This document shows positions 8,630 to 17,145 of a stretch of DNA of 34,995 nucleotides, in pieces. The notes beneath the pieces are model-generated. The model saw nothing but the letters and a program-made list of their open reading frames with translations, had not been told where the DNA came from and did not search any database. The position numbers were made by a program, and so were the translations under genes. This stretch comes from Wocania arenilitoris (GTDB lineage: Bacteria > Bacteroidota > Bacteroidia > Flavobacteriales > Flavobacteriaceae): NCBI RefSeq assembly GCF_021728535.1, contig NZ_JAKKDU010000022.1, positions 1-34,995 of the forward strand, given 5' to 3'. Numbering within the stretch: the stretch's first letter is position 1; each line of letters begins with the position of its first letter.

Positions 8630-10042
8630 CTATTTTTTAATGCGTTTATTGTTTGAAATAGGGTTCACTCCATACTTATCAAATAAATATACCAAAGCAG
8701 TCATAGTAGCTGCTCCTAATTCTAACTCTCTTTTATTAACGTGCTCAAAGGTATCATTTGCCGCATGATGGTGATCGAAATACCGTTGAGAATCTGGACG
8801 TAATCCTGCCAACACATTGGTTTTGTTTTTTAACGGACCAACATCAGCTCCACTTGCACCTCTTTCAAAATAGTGAATTAAATACGGTTTAAATAAAGGT
8901 TTCCAACTTAAAACTTGATTAAAACTAGCATCATTACAATCAAAACTAAAACCACGAGGTGTAAATCCGCCTGCATCGCTTTCTAAAGCAAACACATGAT
9001 TTTCACCTTTTTGTTTAGCAACCTCGGCATATTTATTGCCGCCACGCAATCCATTTTCTTCATTCATAAATAGCACCACTCTAATACTACGCTTTGGTTT
9101 AATACCAGATGCTTTTAACAACCTTAAAACATCCATAGATTGCACTACGCCTGCTCCATCATCATGAGATCCATCACCCAAATCCCACGAATCTAAATGC
9201 CCACCTACTATAATATATTCATTTGGGAATTCGCTTCCAGTAATCTCGCCAACAACATTATAGGATAAAACATCTTTTAGTTGTTTACAGTTTTGTTTAA
9301 AATAAAATTTAATCGATTTATCCAATTTTAACATGGAACTTAATAATTCTGCATCGTTTGTACTTATTGCTGCAGATGGGATTCGTTTATTAATTGGTAA
9401 ATTGCCATAAGTCATACTACCAGTATGTGGTAAATTATCTAACCTTAAATTCATGGAGCGTACAATTACTCCAACTGCACCATATTTTGCTGCTTCAAAA
9501 GCACCAGAGTACCTCTGGTTTACACAACCTCCATAAGCCTCGAAAGCACTTATAATATGCGGCTGCATAGGTCTGTTATAAAATACTATTTTGCCTTCTA
9601 TTTTATCTTTTCCTAAGCTTGCTAGCTCTTCAAAATTTTTAACTTCAACTAAATTTGCTTTTAAACCAAGAGCTTGAGTAGCTACAGCCCCCCCTAAAGC
9701 ACAAATATTTACTGGTGTAGTTTTTCCTGGTGCAGTTTCTATGTAAGCAAATTCTTTTGCACCACGCACCCATTTTGGCACCATTACTGGTTGTAACCAA
9801 ACTTTATCTAATCCCAATTTATCTAGTTCTTCTTTAGTGTATTTAACTGCTTTTTCGGCATTTAAAGAACCCGATAACCTACCTCCTATTTGATTTGACA
9901 AATGATTTAACCAATCGTAACTTTTACCATTTGTTAAAGATTGGGTGTAAATTTCTCTTATTACTTTTTCGTCTGTTTGTGAGTTAGATGAAATAGATAA
10001 TAAAATGACTAAAAGAAAAATAAAAAGTCTTAAACGAAACAT
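8630..10042 (-). CDS. M28 family zinc metallopeptidase with PA domain
   Basis: This 470-residue protein has a signal peptide (RLFIFLLVILLSISSNSQ). A PA-like insert follows at about residues 130-230, then the M28 aminopeptidase domain. Metal ligands are visible: GGHLDSWDLGDG with H282, GSHDDGAG with D294, MNEENGLRGG with the catalytic and ligand glutamates 328/329, ESDAGG with D356, and HHHAANDTFEHV near the C-terminus. The family removes N-terminal amino acids or dipeptides outside the cytoplasm, using two zinc ions. The gene stands alone on the minus strand with 299 bases of non-coding DNA upstream. Confidence 0.93.
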   Translation of the reverse strand: MFRLRLFIFLLVILLSISSNSQTDEKVIREIYTQSLTNGKSYDWLNHLSNQIGGRLSGSLNAEKAVKYTKEELDKLGLDKVWLQPVMVPKWVRGAKEFAYIETAPGKTTPVNICALGGAVATQALGLKANLVEVKNFEELASLGKDKIEGKIVFYNRPMQPHIISAFEAYGGCVNQRYSGAFEAAKYGAVGVIVRSMNLRLDNLPHTGSMTYGNLPINKRIPSAAISTNDAELLSSMLKLDKSIKFYFKQNCKQLKDVLSYNVVGEITGSEFPNEYIIVGGHLDSWDLGDGSHDDGAGVVQSMDVLRLLKASGIKPKRSIRVVLFMNEENGLRGGNKYAEVAKQKGENHVFALESDAGGFTPRGFSFDCNDASFNQVLSWKPLFKPYLIHYFERGASGADVGPLKNKTNVLAGLRPDSQRYFDHHHAANDTFEHVNKRELELGAATMTALVYLFDKYGVNPISNNKRIKK

Positions 10043-10341
10043 GTTTTTTTTGTTTAAATATACTATTTATTGAAAGCTGAGCACTAACTTGAAACATAAA
10101 TTTGTGTTAATTACATGAGGTGAGCGCGTTAAATGTCCCTATAACTATGGGGAGATGCTGCATCCTTTTTTGTGCTTAACAATACTATTTGGTAAAAAAC
10201 AAAATTAAAATATATAGAAAACACTTGATGAGATACTGAAACAAGTTCAGCACAAGAAAGATATAGCGGAAATATTCATATTCACGATTTCCAAAATTTT
10301 AAATGAAACTAATGAGTAAAGCGTGTTAAAGCGCCCAAATA
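10043..10341. other. Intergenic region with no recognisable gene
   Basis: About 300 bases separate the M28 and PPK2 genes, both on the minus strand. I see no coding potential or RNA gene. Two 16-base segments, at 10124-10139 (GCGCGTTAAATGTCCC) and 10321-10336 (GCGTGTTAAAGCGCCC), match at 12 positions and could be worn direct repeats around a lost insertion. A small hairpin (CTGAA-acaag-TTCAG) lies near 10240. Confidence 0.4.
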
Positions 10342-11220
10342 CTACTCATTGTTTAGCTGTTTTATGTATTCATCTAGATTTGCCTTTACTTTATCATCTA
10401 ATTCTGGCTCCTGTATATCGGTATATTTACTTAACGTATCGTACATAATTTTTGCAACAATATATCGCGCCGTAGCTTTATCGTTTGCGGGTATATTATA
10501 CCAAGGCGCATGCGGTTTTGAAGTTCTGTTTATTGCATCTTCGTAACATTCTTGATATTTATCCCACAAGGCGCGTTCTTTTAAATCGTCTGGGGAAAAT
10601 TTCCAGTGTTTTTCCTTTTTATTTAACCTGCGAAGCAATCTATTTCTTTGTTCGTCTTTAGAAAGATTTAAATAAAACTTAAATATTATAGTCCCGTTTT
10701 CTGCTATATGTTTTTCAAAATTATTGATTTGCTCAAAACGTTTATCCCAAAATTCATCATTAATATCATCAATAGAATTTACAGAAGGAATCTTTTCGTT
10801 TAGTATATAATTTGGATGAACGCGAGTTACCAAAACATTTTCGTAATGCGTTCGGTTAAAAATAGCAAACTTACCACGTTCTGGCAGTGCTATATAGTGT
10901 CGCCATAAATAGTCATGACCTAACTCTAAATCAGTAGGCACTTTAAAACTATGAGAAATTACACCTCTTGCATTAAAGTTTTTAAAAACTTCGCGTATTA
11001 AACTATCTTTTCCTGAGGTATCCATACCTTGTATACAAACTAAAACCGCATATTTATCGTGCGCATACATAGTGTTTTGTAGCTTTCCTAGTTTTTTGCT
11101 TACAAACTGTAAAGCCTCTTTTAGGTTTTCTTTTGTGGCATCTAAAGGATAACTAGAAGGTTGCTCGTTTAACTTAATTTTGGAGGTGATTTTAAAATCG
11201 TTAACATCAATAGTTTTCAA
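10342..11220 (-). CDS. ppk2: Polyphosphate kinase 2 family protein
   Basis: The 292-residue protein matches polyphosphate:nucleotide phosphotransferases of the PPK2 family. The Walker A-like loop GMDTSGKDS is at residues 65-73, the lid/Walker B region reads FNRTHYENVLVTRVHP, and the C-terminal block is NRTSKPHAPWYNIPANDK. These enzymes use inorganic polyphosphate to phosphorylate nucleoside mono- or diphosphates in the cytosol. The length and single domain fit the class I/III short forms; the subclass, and therefore the preference for AMP or ADP, cannot be settled by eye. The gene is monocistronic, with gaps on both sides. Confidence 0.92.
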   Translation of the reverse strand: MKTIDVNDFKITSKIKLNEQPSSYPLDATKENLKEALQFVSKKLGKLQNTMYAHDKYAVLVCIQGMDTSGKDSLIREVFKNFNARGVISHSFKVPTDLELGHDYLWRHYIALPERGKFAIFNRTHYENVLVTRVHPNYILNEKIPSVNSIDDINDEFWDKRFEQINNFEKHIAENGTIIFKFYLNLSKDEQRNRLLRRLNKKEKHWKFSPDDLKERALWDKYQECYEDAINRTSKPHAPWYNIPANDKATARYIVAKIMYDTLSKYTDIQEPELDDKVKANLDEYIKQLNNE

Positions 11221-11406
11221 AATATCTTGTATTTGTTATTGTTTTTTAAATATATAAAAATGATTCCGACTTCATAAAAATTATCGTTAAAATATACTTT
11301 AAGCTTCTAGGACCTCATTAATTAATACAAAATCTTGAATAAATCATATGTTTACGTTTTGTTTTTAATATATTCGTCCAACCCACACCATTTAACCCCA
11401 AATTTC

Positions 11407-12156
11407 ATGAAATACTATTACTTCATTTTACTTTTAATAACCACGATACACTCAAAAGGACAAACTGCTAACTGCGATGAAGCAAACTCTTATCTTGTAA
11501 ATGCTTATTCTCATGTTAAAGATGCCTACGATTCTAATAACATAAGCCATTTAAAATATTATGCCAACAGATCGCTAGAGTCTTTTAATCTATCAAAAAA
11601 AACATTAAAAAACTGTGGATGCGAAACCGCATTAAACTTAACCAATAAAAGCATGGAGTTTCTAACTAAAGTTGAGCATGCAGAAACTTTTGAAGATGGT
11701 CGATTTTTTGTTAAACGCGCTCGCGATTTAAGTAAAGAAAGTGTTATTGAAATTGATAAATGTGCATATAATAATCATTCTGACGAAATTGAAACTAATG
11801 AAAACACTGAACTTTCTGAGTTGCAAAACGAGCAATTAGCATTAAATAAACAACAAGAAGCATTAAAAATTAAAGCCACTCAAATAAAAAACAAACTTGC
11901 GTTACAAGAAGAGAAAGCGTTAATACTTAAAAAAGAACAACTGGTTGTTTCTTATAAATCCGCTGTTGCTTCAAACATTAAAGCATATAATGATGCTTTA
12001 AAAATTTGTGATTGCAATCATGAAACTTTAAAAGACACAAATGCGACAATAGATATAAGTGCTAAAAGTATTGAAGCGATAAAAAGACATTTTACAAATA
12101 CTCTTAAAACTCTGGCCTCAAACTATTTGTCTGAGCTTATTTTATGTGATAAATAA
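11407..12156 (+). CDS. Exported coiled-coil protein of unknown function
   Basis: I chose the ATG at 11407, which gives 249 residues and a clean signal peptide (MKYYYFILLLITTIHSKGQ); an upstream TTG would add 24 implausible residues. The mature protein has two related helical halves, each with a short cysteine motif (NCGCETALN and ICDCNHETL). They are separated by a strongly predicted coiled coil of about 45 residues rich in Q, K, E and L (SELQNEQLALNKQQEALK onward). I do not recognise a named family. Exported proteins of this kind are frequent in flavobacteria. It is convergent with the response regulator gene. Confidence 0.75.
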   Translation: MKYYYFILLLITTIHSKGQTANCDEANSYLVNAYSHVKDAYDSNNISHLKYYANRSLESFNLSKKTLKNCGCETALNLTNKSMEFLTKVEHAETFEDGRFFVKRARDLSKESVIEIDKCAYNNHSDEIETNENTELSELQNEQLALNKQQEALKIKATQIKNKLALQEEKALILKKEQLVVSYKSAVASNIKAYNDALKICDCNHETLKDTNATIDISAKSIEAIKRHFTNTLKTLASNYLSELILCDK

Positions 12157-12188
12157 AATATTAAAAATAAGAGACTACCTTAATTCAA

Positions 12189-12272
12189 TTTGTCAAGTTG
12201 AGCTTGTCGAAACTGATTTTGATTATCAGAGTGTTAAAATATTTCGGCAGGTTTAGTGTAAGATAAAATTTA
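12189..12272. repeat. Dispersed flavobacterial hairpin repeat, copy 2
   Basis: This is the second copy of the element at 8079-8161, again just downstream of a gene. It contains TTTGTCAAGTTGAGCTTGTC, a GATTTTGATTA centre and TATTTCGGCAGG. The internal TGTCGAAA/TTTCGGCA pairing would form a hairpin between the convergent genes and may act as a bidirectional transcription end. Confidence 0.6.
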
Positions 12273-12292
12273 CTTTTAAGACCTCTTACTTT

Positions 12293-13456
12293 TTATTTAC
12301 TTGCGAACATTTTAACATCAGTTTCACTAACCTTGCTTCCACCAAGTATAATTAGACGTTCAATAACGTTACGAAGTTCTCTAATGTTACCCGTCCAATC
12401 ATAATCTTGCAGTAGCTTAATAGCTTTATCTGAAAACACTTTTTTAACTGTACCTTGCTCACTAGCAATCTTATCAGAAAAATAATTAATAAGTAAAGGA
12501 ATATCGTCGCGCCTATCGTTTAAAGCAGGGACTTCAATTAAAATAACTGCCAAACGATGGTATAAATCTTCTCTAAATTTACCTTCTTTTATTTCCTTTT
12601 TTAGATTTTTATTGGTAGCTGCAACAACACGTACATTTACCTTAATATCTTTATCGCTACCAACACGTTGAATTCGGCTTTCTTGCAATGCACGTAATAC
12701 TTTTGCTTGAGCAGATAGACTCATATCTCCTATTTCATCTAAAAAAATAGTACCACCGTTTGCAGCTTCAAATTTCCCCGCACGATCTTTATTAGCACTT
12801 GTAAAAGCACCTTTTACATGCCCAAATAATTCGCTTTCTATAAGTTCGCTAGGTATAGCGGCACAATTCACCTCAATCATTGGACCTTTAGAACGTTCAC
12901 TTTTTTGATGTAGCCAATGCGCTACTAACTCTTTTCCTGTTCCGTTTGGACCTGTAATTAGTACACGTGCATCTGTTGGTGCAACTTTTTCAATTATTTC
13001 TTTGATATGAGAAATGGGTTTGCTCTCTCCTATCATCTGGAAATTCTTGCTTACTTTCTTTTTAAGCAATTTATTTTCAACAACAAGCTCTTTTCTGTCT
13101 AAAGCATTTCTAACAGTATTTAATAATCTGTTTAAATCTGGTGGTTTGGATATATAATCGAATGCTCCTAAACGCATAGTATTTACGGCTGTATCTAAAT
13201 CGCCATGACCAGAAATCATTACCATTGGTATTTCTGGTTTTATTTTTTTAACGGCTTCAAGCACTTCTACACCATCCATTTTTGGCATTTTTATATCGCA
13301 TAAAACCAAATCGAAATCGTCATTTTTAATTTTTTCAATACCAACTAATCCGTCTTCAGCTTCTTCTACTTGGTAGGTATCGCTTTCTTCAGAAAGAATC
13401 TTTACTAAAACTCTTCTTATAGCTGCTTCATCTTCTATTATTAATATTTTAGGCAT
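12293..13456 (-). CDS. Sigma-54-interacting response regulator lacking the Fis-type DNA-binding domain
   Basis: The 387-residue protein has a receiver domain (residues 1-120, phospho-acceptor D54 in VLCDIKMP) and an AAA+ domain. Walker A is GPNGTGKE (169-176), the sigma-54 contact loop is GAFTSA (216-221), and Walker B is FLDE (238-241). It ends soon after [15 protein letters not shown], so the C-terminal Fis helix-turn-helix found in NtrC-type proteins of about 450 residues is missing. Family knowledge says such proteins drive sigma-54 RNA polymerase by ATP hydrolysis; without an HTH, it may act from solution. It lies 65 bases downstream of mscS on the same strand. No sensor kinase gene is adjacent. 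Confidence 0.92.
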   Translation of the reverse strand: MPKILIIEDEAAIRRVLVKILSEESDTYQVEEAEDGLVGIEKIKNDDFDLVLCDIKMPKMDGVEVLEAVKKIKPEIPMVMISGHGDLDTAVNTMRLGAFDYISKPPDLNRLLNTVRNALDRKELVVENKLLKKKVSKNFQMIGESKPISHIKEIIEKVAPTDARVLITGPNGTGKELVAHWLHQKSERSKGPMIEVNCAAIPSELIESELFGHVKGAFTSANKDRAGKFEAANGGTIFLDEIGDMSLSAQAKVLRALQESRIQRVGSDKDIKVNVRVVAATNKNLKKEIKEGKFREDLYHRLAVILIEVPALNDRRDDIPLLINYFSDKIASEQGTVKKVFSDKAIKLLQDYDWTGNIRELRNVIERLIILGGSKVSETDVKMFASK

Positions 13457-13521
13457 ATTATATTATATATTCTTTATTGTTATTGTTTATTTTAATATTA
13501 AAAACATACAACATTAATTTC

Positions 13522-14448
13522 TTATTCTTTTGATTTAATATGTATATCTCTTTGCGGAAATGGAATGCTAACATTGTTTTCTCTAAATAATTTATCTATT
13601 TCAAATCGAATATCGCTTTTAGGAAATTGTGCTTTAAAACTATCATTTAAAGTAAATATTATTTTAAAATCCAACGAGCTTTCACCAAAATCTGTAAATA
13701 CAACTAATGGTCCTGGGCTACTTAATACATCTGGATGAGTGCTAGCAGCTTGAATTAATAGTTTTTTTACCAATTGTACATCGCTACCATAAGCTACACC
13801 AACATTAACAGATTCTCTTGTTGTTGAACCATTCTGTGTCCAATTATACAAACTGTTTGTTAAATACAAATGATTTGGAATCACCAACACTTTATTATCA
13901 ATGGTTACGGCTCTTGTGGTACGCAGTTTAATTTCTTCAACACGTCCCACTTTACCCTCTATTTCAATAATATCACCAACATGAACCGATTGGTCCATCA
14001 ATATAAAAATACCCGAGATAATATCCTGAAACAATGTTTGCAACGCTAAACCAACACCAATTAATAAGGCAGCGGAAGCAGCAAAAATTGCTGTAACATT
14101 TATACCTATTGAATCGAAAACAACAAGCATAACTATTAGATAAATTATCCACCTTACAAAAGAAAAAACCGTAGTAAATTTTGCTTTGTCTTGCTTGGGC
14201 ATATTTTTGGTAATCAAATACTTAACCCAACGTAACAGATAAGTTGTAGCTGCAATTACCAAAATCACCAATAACACGTACTTCACCTTTAGTACAACAT
14301 CGTATGCGTTTTCTCCTGTGTCGTATGAAAAGTCTATTAGTCTAAATTCAAGAAAATCAACAAACTTTTCCCATACCGTACTTTCGGTAATTACATCACC
14401 TAGCGATTCTGCTTCTTTTTCTATTTTATCTGTTACTTTATCCTGCAT
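13522..14448 (-). CDS. Small-conductance mechanosensitive channel, MscS family
   Basis: The 308-residue protein has an amphipathic N-terminus and membrane helices at about residues 56-75 and 96-115, followed by the pore-lining segment AIFAASAALLIGVGLALQTLFQDIISGIFILMDQ (described here by its ends, residues 120-152). The MscS beta domain follows, with VHVGDIIEIEGKVGRVEEIKLR and TIDNKVLVIPNHLYL. Such channels open under membrane tension and release solutes during osmotic downshock. Its start codon directly abuts the stop codon of the upstream ABC permease gene, which implies a shared transcript and probably coupled translation. Confidence 0.93.
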   Translation of the reverse strand: MQDKVTDKIEKEAESLGDVITESTVWEKFVDFLEFRLIDFSYDTGENAYDVVLKVKYVLLVILVIAATTYLLRWVKYLITKNMPKQDKAKFTTVFSFVRWIIYLIVMLVVFDSIGINVTAIFAASAALLIGVGLALQTLFQDIISGIFILMDQSVHVGDIIEIEGKVGRVEEIKLRTTRAVTIDNKVLVIPNHLYLTNSLYNWTQNGSTTRESVNVGVAYGSDVQLVKKLLIQAASTHPDVLSSPGPLVVFTDFGESSLDFKIIFTLNDSFKAQFPKSDIRFEIDKLFRENNVSIPFPQRDIHIKSKE

Positions 14449-15765
14449 TTAATATTTAATCCACTTAATTAATTCTTTATAACTTGGTTTTTTTCCATAC
14501 ATTAAAATACCAACTCTGTAAATTTTTGCTGCAAACCAAACCGTTAGCATAAATGTACCAATTAATATTAGTAAGGACAAAAGTTGTTGCCATAAAGGTA
14601 CGCCAAAAGGAATGCGCATTAGCATAACTACCGGCGAGGTTAACGGAATAAATGAAAAAACAGTTGACACTGTACCATGCGGATCTTCAATAACTGTAAA
14701 AATACCAATATAAACTGCTAAAATTAAAGGCATTAAAATAGGCAGCATAAATTGTTGTGTATCGGTTTCGTTATCTACAGCTGCTCCAATTGCAGCATAT
14801 AAGGAACTGTACAATAAATAGCCTCCTATAAAAAACAAAACAAAGGCTATAATAAGATTAACAAATGGCATATTCTGTAACGCTATTTTAAAGGATTCAA
14901 AATAAAAACTCATATCAGATCCACCATTTGTAGCAGCGTCAATTAATTCTTGCTGAGGGATTGAAGAATCGAATAAACTAATACCTAAAACGAGTGAAAC
15001 AATAGTCATTAAAAGCCCTCCAAAAACTAACCAAATTATAAACTGTGTGATACCTGCTAACGATGTCCCAATAATTTTACCTAACATTAACTGAACTGGT
15101 TTTACAGATGAAATGATAACCTCAATAATTCTGCTGGTTTTTTCCTCAATAACGCTACGCATAATCATATTGCCATAAATAATAATAAACATAAATAGTA
15201 AATATCCTGCTGCAAGTCCAAAAATAAGTTTTATAATACTATCTATTTTAGATGTTTTTTCTCCTTCAAAACTTTCTTGTCCCAAATTCACACTTATTTT
15301 TGAAGCTTTAATCATCTCAACATCTACGCCTTTTTTCTGAAGCTTTAAATTGGTTAGTTTCTTTTCTATTTTTGATTCTAATCCAGAAATTAAAGACAGT
15401 GATGGAGATTCTTCTGAATAAAATTTTATATGTTTTGCTAATTTATTAAAATCATCAAATTTTTCAATATGTAGCAGACCGTAATTAGATGTTTCTTTAA
15501 CTATGGTTTTAGCATCGCTTAAAGACATATTTTCTAAAATATGATAGGTTGTGTTTTCAGTATTCTTAAAAACATCTTTCACTATTTCTGATTCATCTAA
15601 AACAGAAATAACACGTGTTTTATTATTGTTTAACTGCGACAAATATGCTACAACCGAAATAAGTACTATCATAATAATAGGACTTAAAATAGTCATAATT
15701 ATAAACGATTTATTTTTAACTTTTGTTAAATATTCGCGCTTTATTATAAGTGGTAAATGATTCAT
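14449..15765 (-). CDS. ABC-2 type transporter permease (NatB/YhaP-like)
   Basis: The 438-residue membrane protein starts with a cytoplasmic segment (PLIIKREYLTKVKNKSF) and one transmembrane helix at about residues 22-42. A large extracytoplasmic domain runs to about residue 180, and five more helices follow. The block MRSVIEEKTSRIIEVIISSVKP after the second helix is diagnostic of the ABC-2 export family related to NatB. It pairs with the ATPase encoded upstream on the same strand (109 bases away) and probably forms an exporter whose substrate cannot be inferred. Confidence 0.92.
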   Translation of the reverse strand: MNHLPLIIKREYLTKVKNKSFIIMTILSPIIMIVLISVVAYLSQLNNNKTRVISVLDESEIVKDVFKNTENTTYHILENMSLSDAKTIVKETSNYGLLHIEKFDDFNKLAKHIKFYSEESPSLSLISGLESKIEKKLTNLKLQKKGVDVEMIKASKISVNLGQESFEGEKTSKIDSIIKLIFGLAAGYLLFMFIIIYGNMIMRSVIEEKTSRIIEVIISSVKPVQLMLGKIIGTSLAGITQFIIWLVFGGLLMTIVSLVLGISLFDSSIPQQELIDAATNGGSDMSFYFESFKIALQNMPFVNLIIAFVLFFIGGYLLYSSLYAAIGAAVDNETDTQQFMLPILMPLILAVYIGIFTVIEDPHGTVSTVFSFIPLTSPVVMLMRIPFGVPLWQQLLSLLILIGTFMLTVWFAAKIYRVGILMYGKKPSYKELIKWIKY

Positions 15766-15803
15766 TAAATAAATAATTTTAATTCTAAAATTCTATATTT
15801 TAG

Positions 15804-15823
15804 ATTCCCGAATTCTCGGGAAT
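15804..15823. repeat. REP-like hairpin in the ABC intergenic gap
   Basis: ATTCCCGA-attc-TCGGGAAT is a perfect 8-bp stem with a 4-base loop. ATTCCCG-type hairpins are common dispersed repeats in flavobacteria (recollection). It lies between the ATPase and permease genes of one presumed operon, where it could modulate mRNA stability. Confidence 0.55.
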
Positions 15824-15840
15824 GACAATTTCAACGGTGA

Positions 15841-15871
15841 CTCTGAGGTTTTACCTCAGAGCGTTTTTTTT
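15841..15871 (+). terminator. Terminator-like hairpin oriented on the plus strand
   Basis: CTCTGAGG-tttta-CCTCAGAG is a perfect 8-bp stem followed by CG and eight T residues, the form of an intrinsic terminator on the plus strand. Both flanking genes are on the minus strand, so it may block antisense transcription or be part of a repeat together with the hairpin at 15804-15823. Confidence 0.5.
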
Positions 15872-15874
15872 CGA

Positions 15875-16801
15875 TTAATTATTCTTTACAGTTTGAATAA
15901 AAATATCGTTAACACTTGGTATTAATTCTACAAAATGAGACACCTCGCCTTTTGTAGTTAAATACGATAGAAATTCGTTTGGTTTATCGCCACTATTAAG
16001 CTTTATATTCAATTTCAATTCGTTGTCTAAAGTTTTGAAATTGGCTTTAGACACACTAAATTTTTCTGATAATTCTTGATCCAAATTATCATTATTAGTA
16101 GTTTTAATACCAACCTCGTAAGTATTAGTTTTATACCGACGTTTAACATCAACTAATTTACCGTCTAATATTTTATTGGATTTATGAATTAAAGCAATAT
16201 CATCACATAATTCTTCAACAGATTCCATACGATGTGTAGAAAAAATAATGGTTGCTCCATTATCTCTTAAACGCAAAATTTCATCTTTAATTAAATTCGC
16301 ATTTATAGGATCGAAACCTGAAAAAGGTTCATCAAAAATCAATAATTTAGGCTCATGTAATACGGTTACAACAAACTGTATTTTTTGTGCCATTCCTTTA
16401 GAAAGTTCCTGAATTTTTTTGTTCCACCAATCGCCTACTTCTAAACGTTCAAACCAATATTTTAATCGACTTTTTGCTTCAGTTTTACTTAAACCTTTTA
16501 ATTGCGCTAAATACAGTGCTTGCTCACCAACCTTCATCGACTTATACAAACCACGTTCTTCTGGCAAATAGCCAATATCCCGTATATGATCTTGATTAAG
16601 CAATTCGCCATCTAAATAAACTGTGCCTTTATCAGGCATCGTTATTTGATTAATAATTCTTATTAAAGTAGTTTTACCAGCACCATTTGGGCCCAACAAA
16701 CCAAAAATACTGCCCTTAGGTACTTCAATAGAAATATTGTTTAATGCTTTAAAACTTCCAAAATTTTTAGAGACCGAATCCGTCACTAAGATATTATTCA
16801 T
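15875..16801 (-). CDS. ABC transporter ATP-binding protein (NatA-like)
   Basis: The 308-residue ATPase has Walker A GPNGAGKT (residues 37-44), the signature LSKGMA (133-138) and Walker B LLIFDE (153-158). The degenerate signature LSKGMAQK (instead of LSGGQ) and a C-terminal extension of about 80 residues (VGIKTTNNDN to the end) are typical of NatA-type export ATPases. It powers the permease encoded just downstream. The gene heads a minus-strand run that continues through the permease, MscS channel and response regulator genes. Confidence 0.93.
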   Translation of the reverse strand: MNNILVTDSVSKNFGSFKALNNISIEVPKGSIFGLLGPNGAGKTTLIRIINQITMPDKGTVYLDGELLNQDHIRDIGYLPEERGLYKSMKVGEQALYLAQLKGLSKTEAKSRLKYWFERLEVGDWWNKKIQELSKGMAQKIQFVVTVLHEPKLLIFDEPFSGFDPINANLIKDEILRLRDNGATIIFSTHRMESVEELCDDIALIHKSNKILDGKLVDVKRRYKTNTYEVGIKTTNNDNLDQELSEKFSVSKANFKTLDNELKLNIKLNSGDKPNEFLSYLTTKGEVSHFVELIPSVNDIFIQTVKNN

Positions 16802-16907
16802 TTAAAAAAAATTAGTATTTAAAATAAGTGTTGTAAATATATTAAATGTTACAGAGTAACTTAGAGAAGACTGTTAAACTTTTTTAAATCAGGTAAAAAA
16901 TAGATTA

Positions 16908-16988
16908 TGAGACCCTGTTCTGCAACAGGGTTAGTTCGATTTGCTATTTTTTATGGGTCGCTTTGCGACTTAAAAAAATAGTATCTCA
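16908..16988. repeat. Compound inverted repeat able to form a three-way junction
   Basis: Outer arms TGAGA (16908-16912) and TCTCA (16984-16988) enclose two hairpins. The first is ACCCTGTT-ctgc-AACAGGGT (16912-16931). The second is CTATTTTTT/AAAAAATAG (16944-16952 with 16973-16981), which contains GTCGC-ttt-GCGAC. It is probably a dispersed non-coding element rather than a gene. This and the hairpins at 17001-17078 account for most of the 344-base gap between the ABC ATPase and dnaJ genes, which holds no protein-coding gene that I can see. Confidence 0.55.
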
Positions 16989-16990
16989 CT

Positions 16991-17027
16991 AAAAACAAAA
17001 CCCACCCTTAATAAAATTAAGGATGGG
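16991..17027 (-). terminator. Intrinsic terminator of the grpE-dnaJ operon
   Basis: On the minus strand, a 12-bp stem with one mismatch (CCCATCCTTAAT pairing with ATTAAGGGTGGG, loop TTT) is followed by TTTTGTTTTT. It lies about 120 bases after the dnaJ stop in the direction of transcription. Confidence 0.7.
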
Positions 17028-17054
17028 AAAAAAATTGCTATGAAAAAGAAAAAT

Positions 17055-17078
17055 TATCACTAAAGTTAATTAGTGATA
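17055..17078. repeat. 9-bp perfect hairpin downstream of dnaJ
   Basis: TATCACTAA-agttaa-TTAGTGATA is a perfect stem. On the minus strand, a TATATTTG box (17083-17090 region) lies just upstream of it and the terminator hairpin just downstream, so the segment could be a small transcript or simply the 3' untranslated region of dnaJ. Confidence 0.4.
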
Positions 17079-17145
17079 GATCAAATATAGTTTTTTTTTT
17101 GGAATTAAAGCCAAAACTATAAGAGAACTTTAAATTTTTCTTTAA

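Noticed and set aside
17042-17065. Short plus-strand frame MKKKNYH as a leader peptide
   Set aside because: No plus-strand gene follows; it overlaps the hairpin and 3' region of the grpE-dnaJ transcript and is probably chance.
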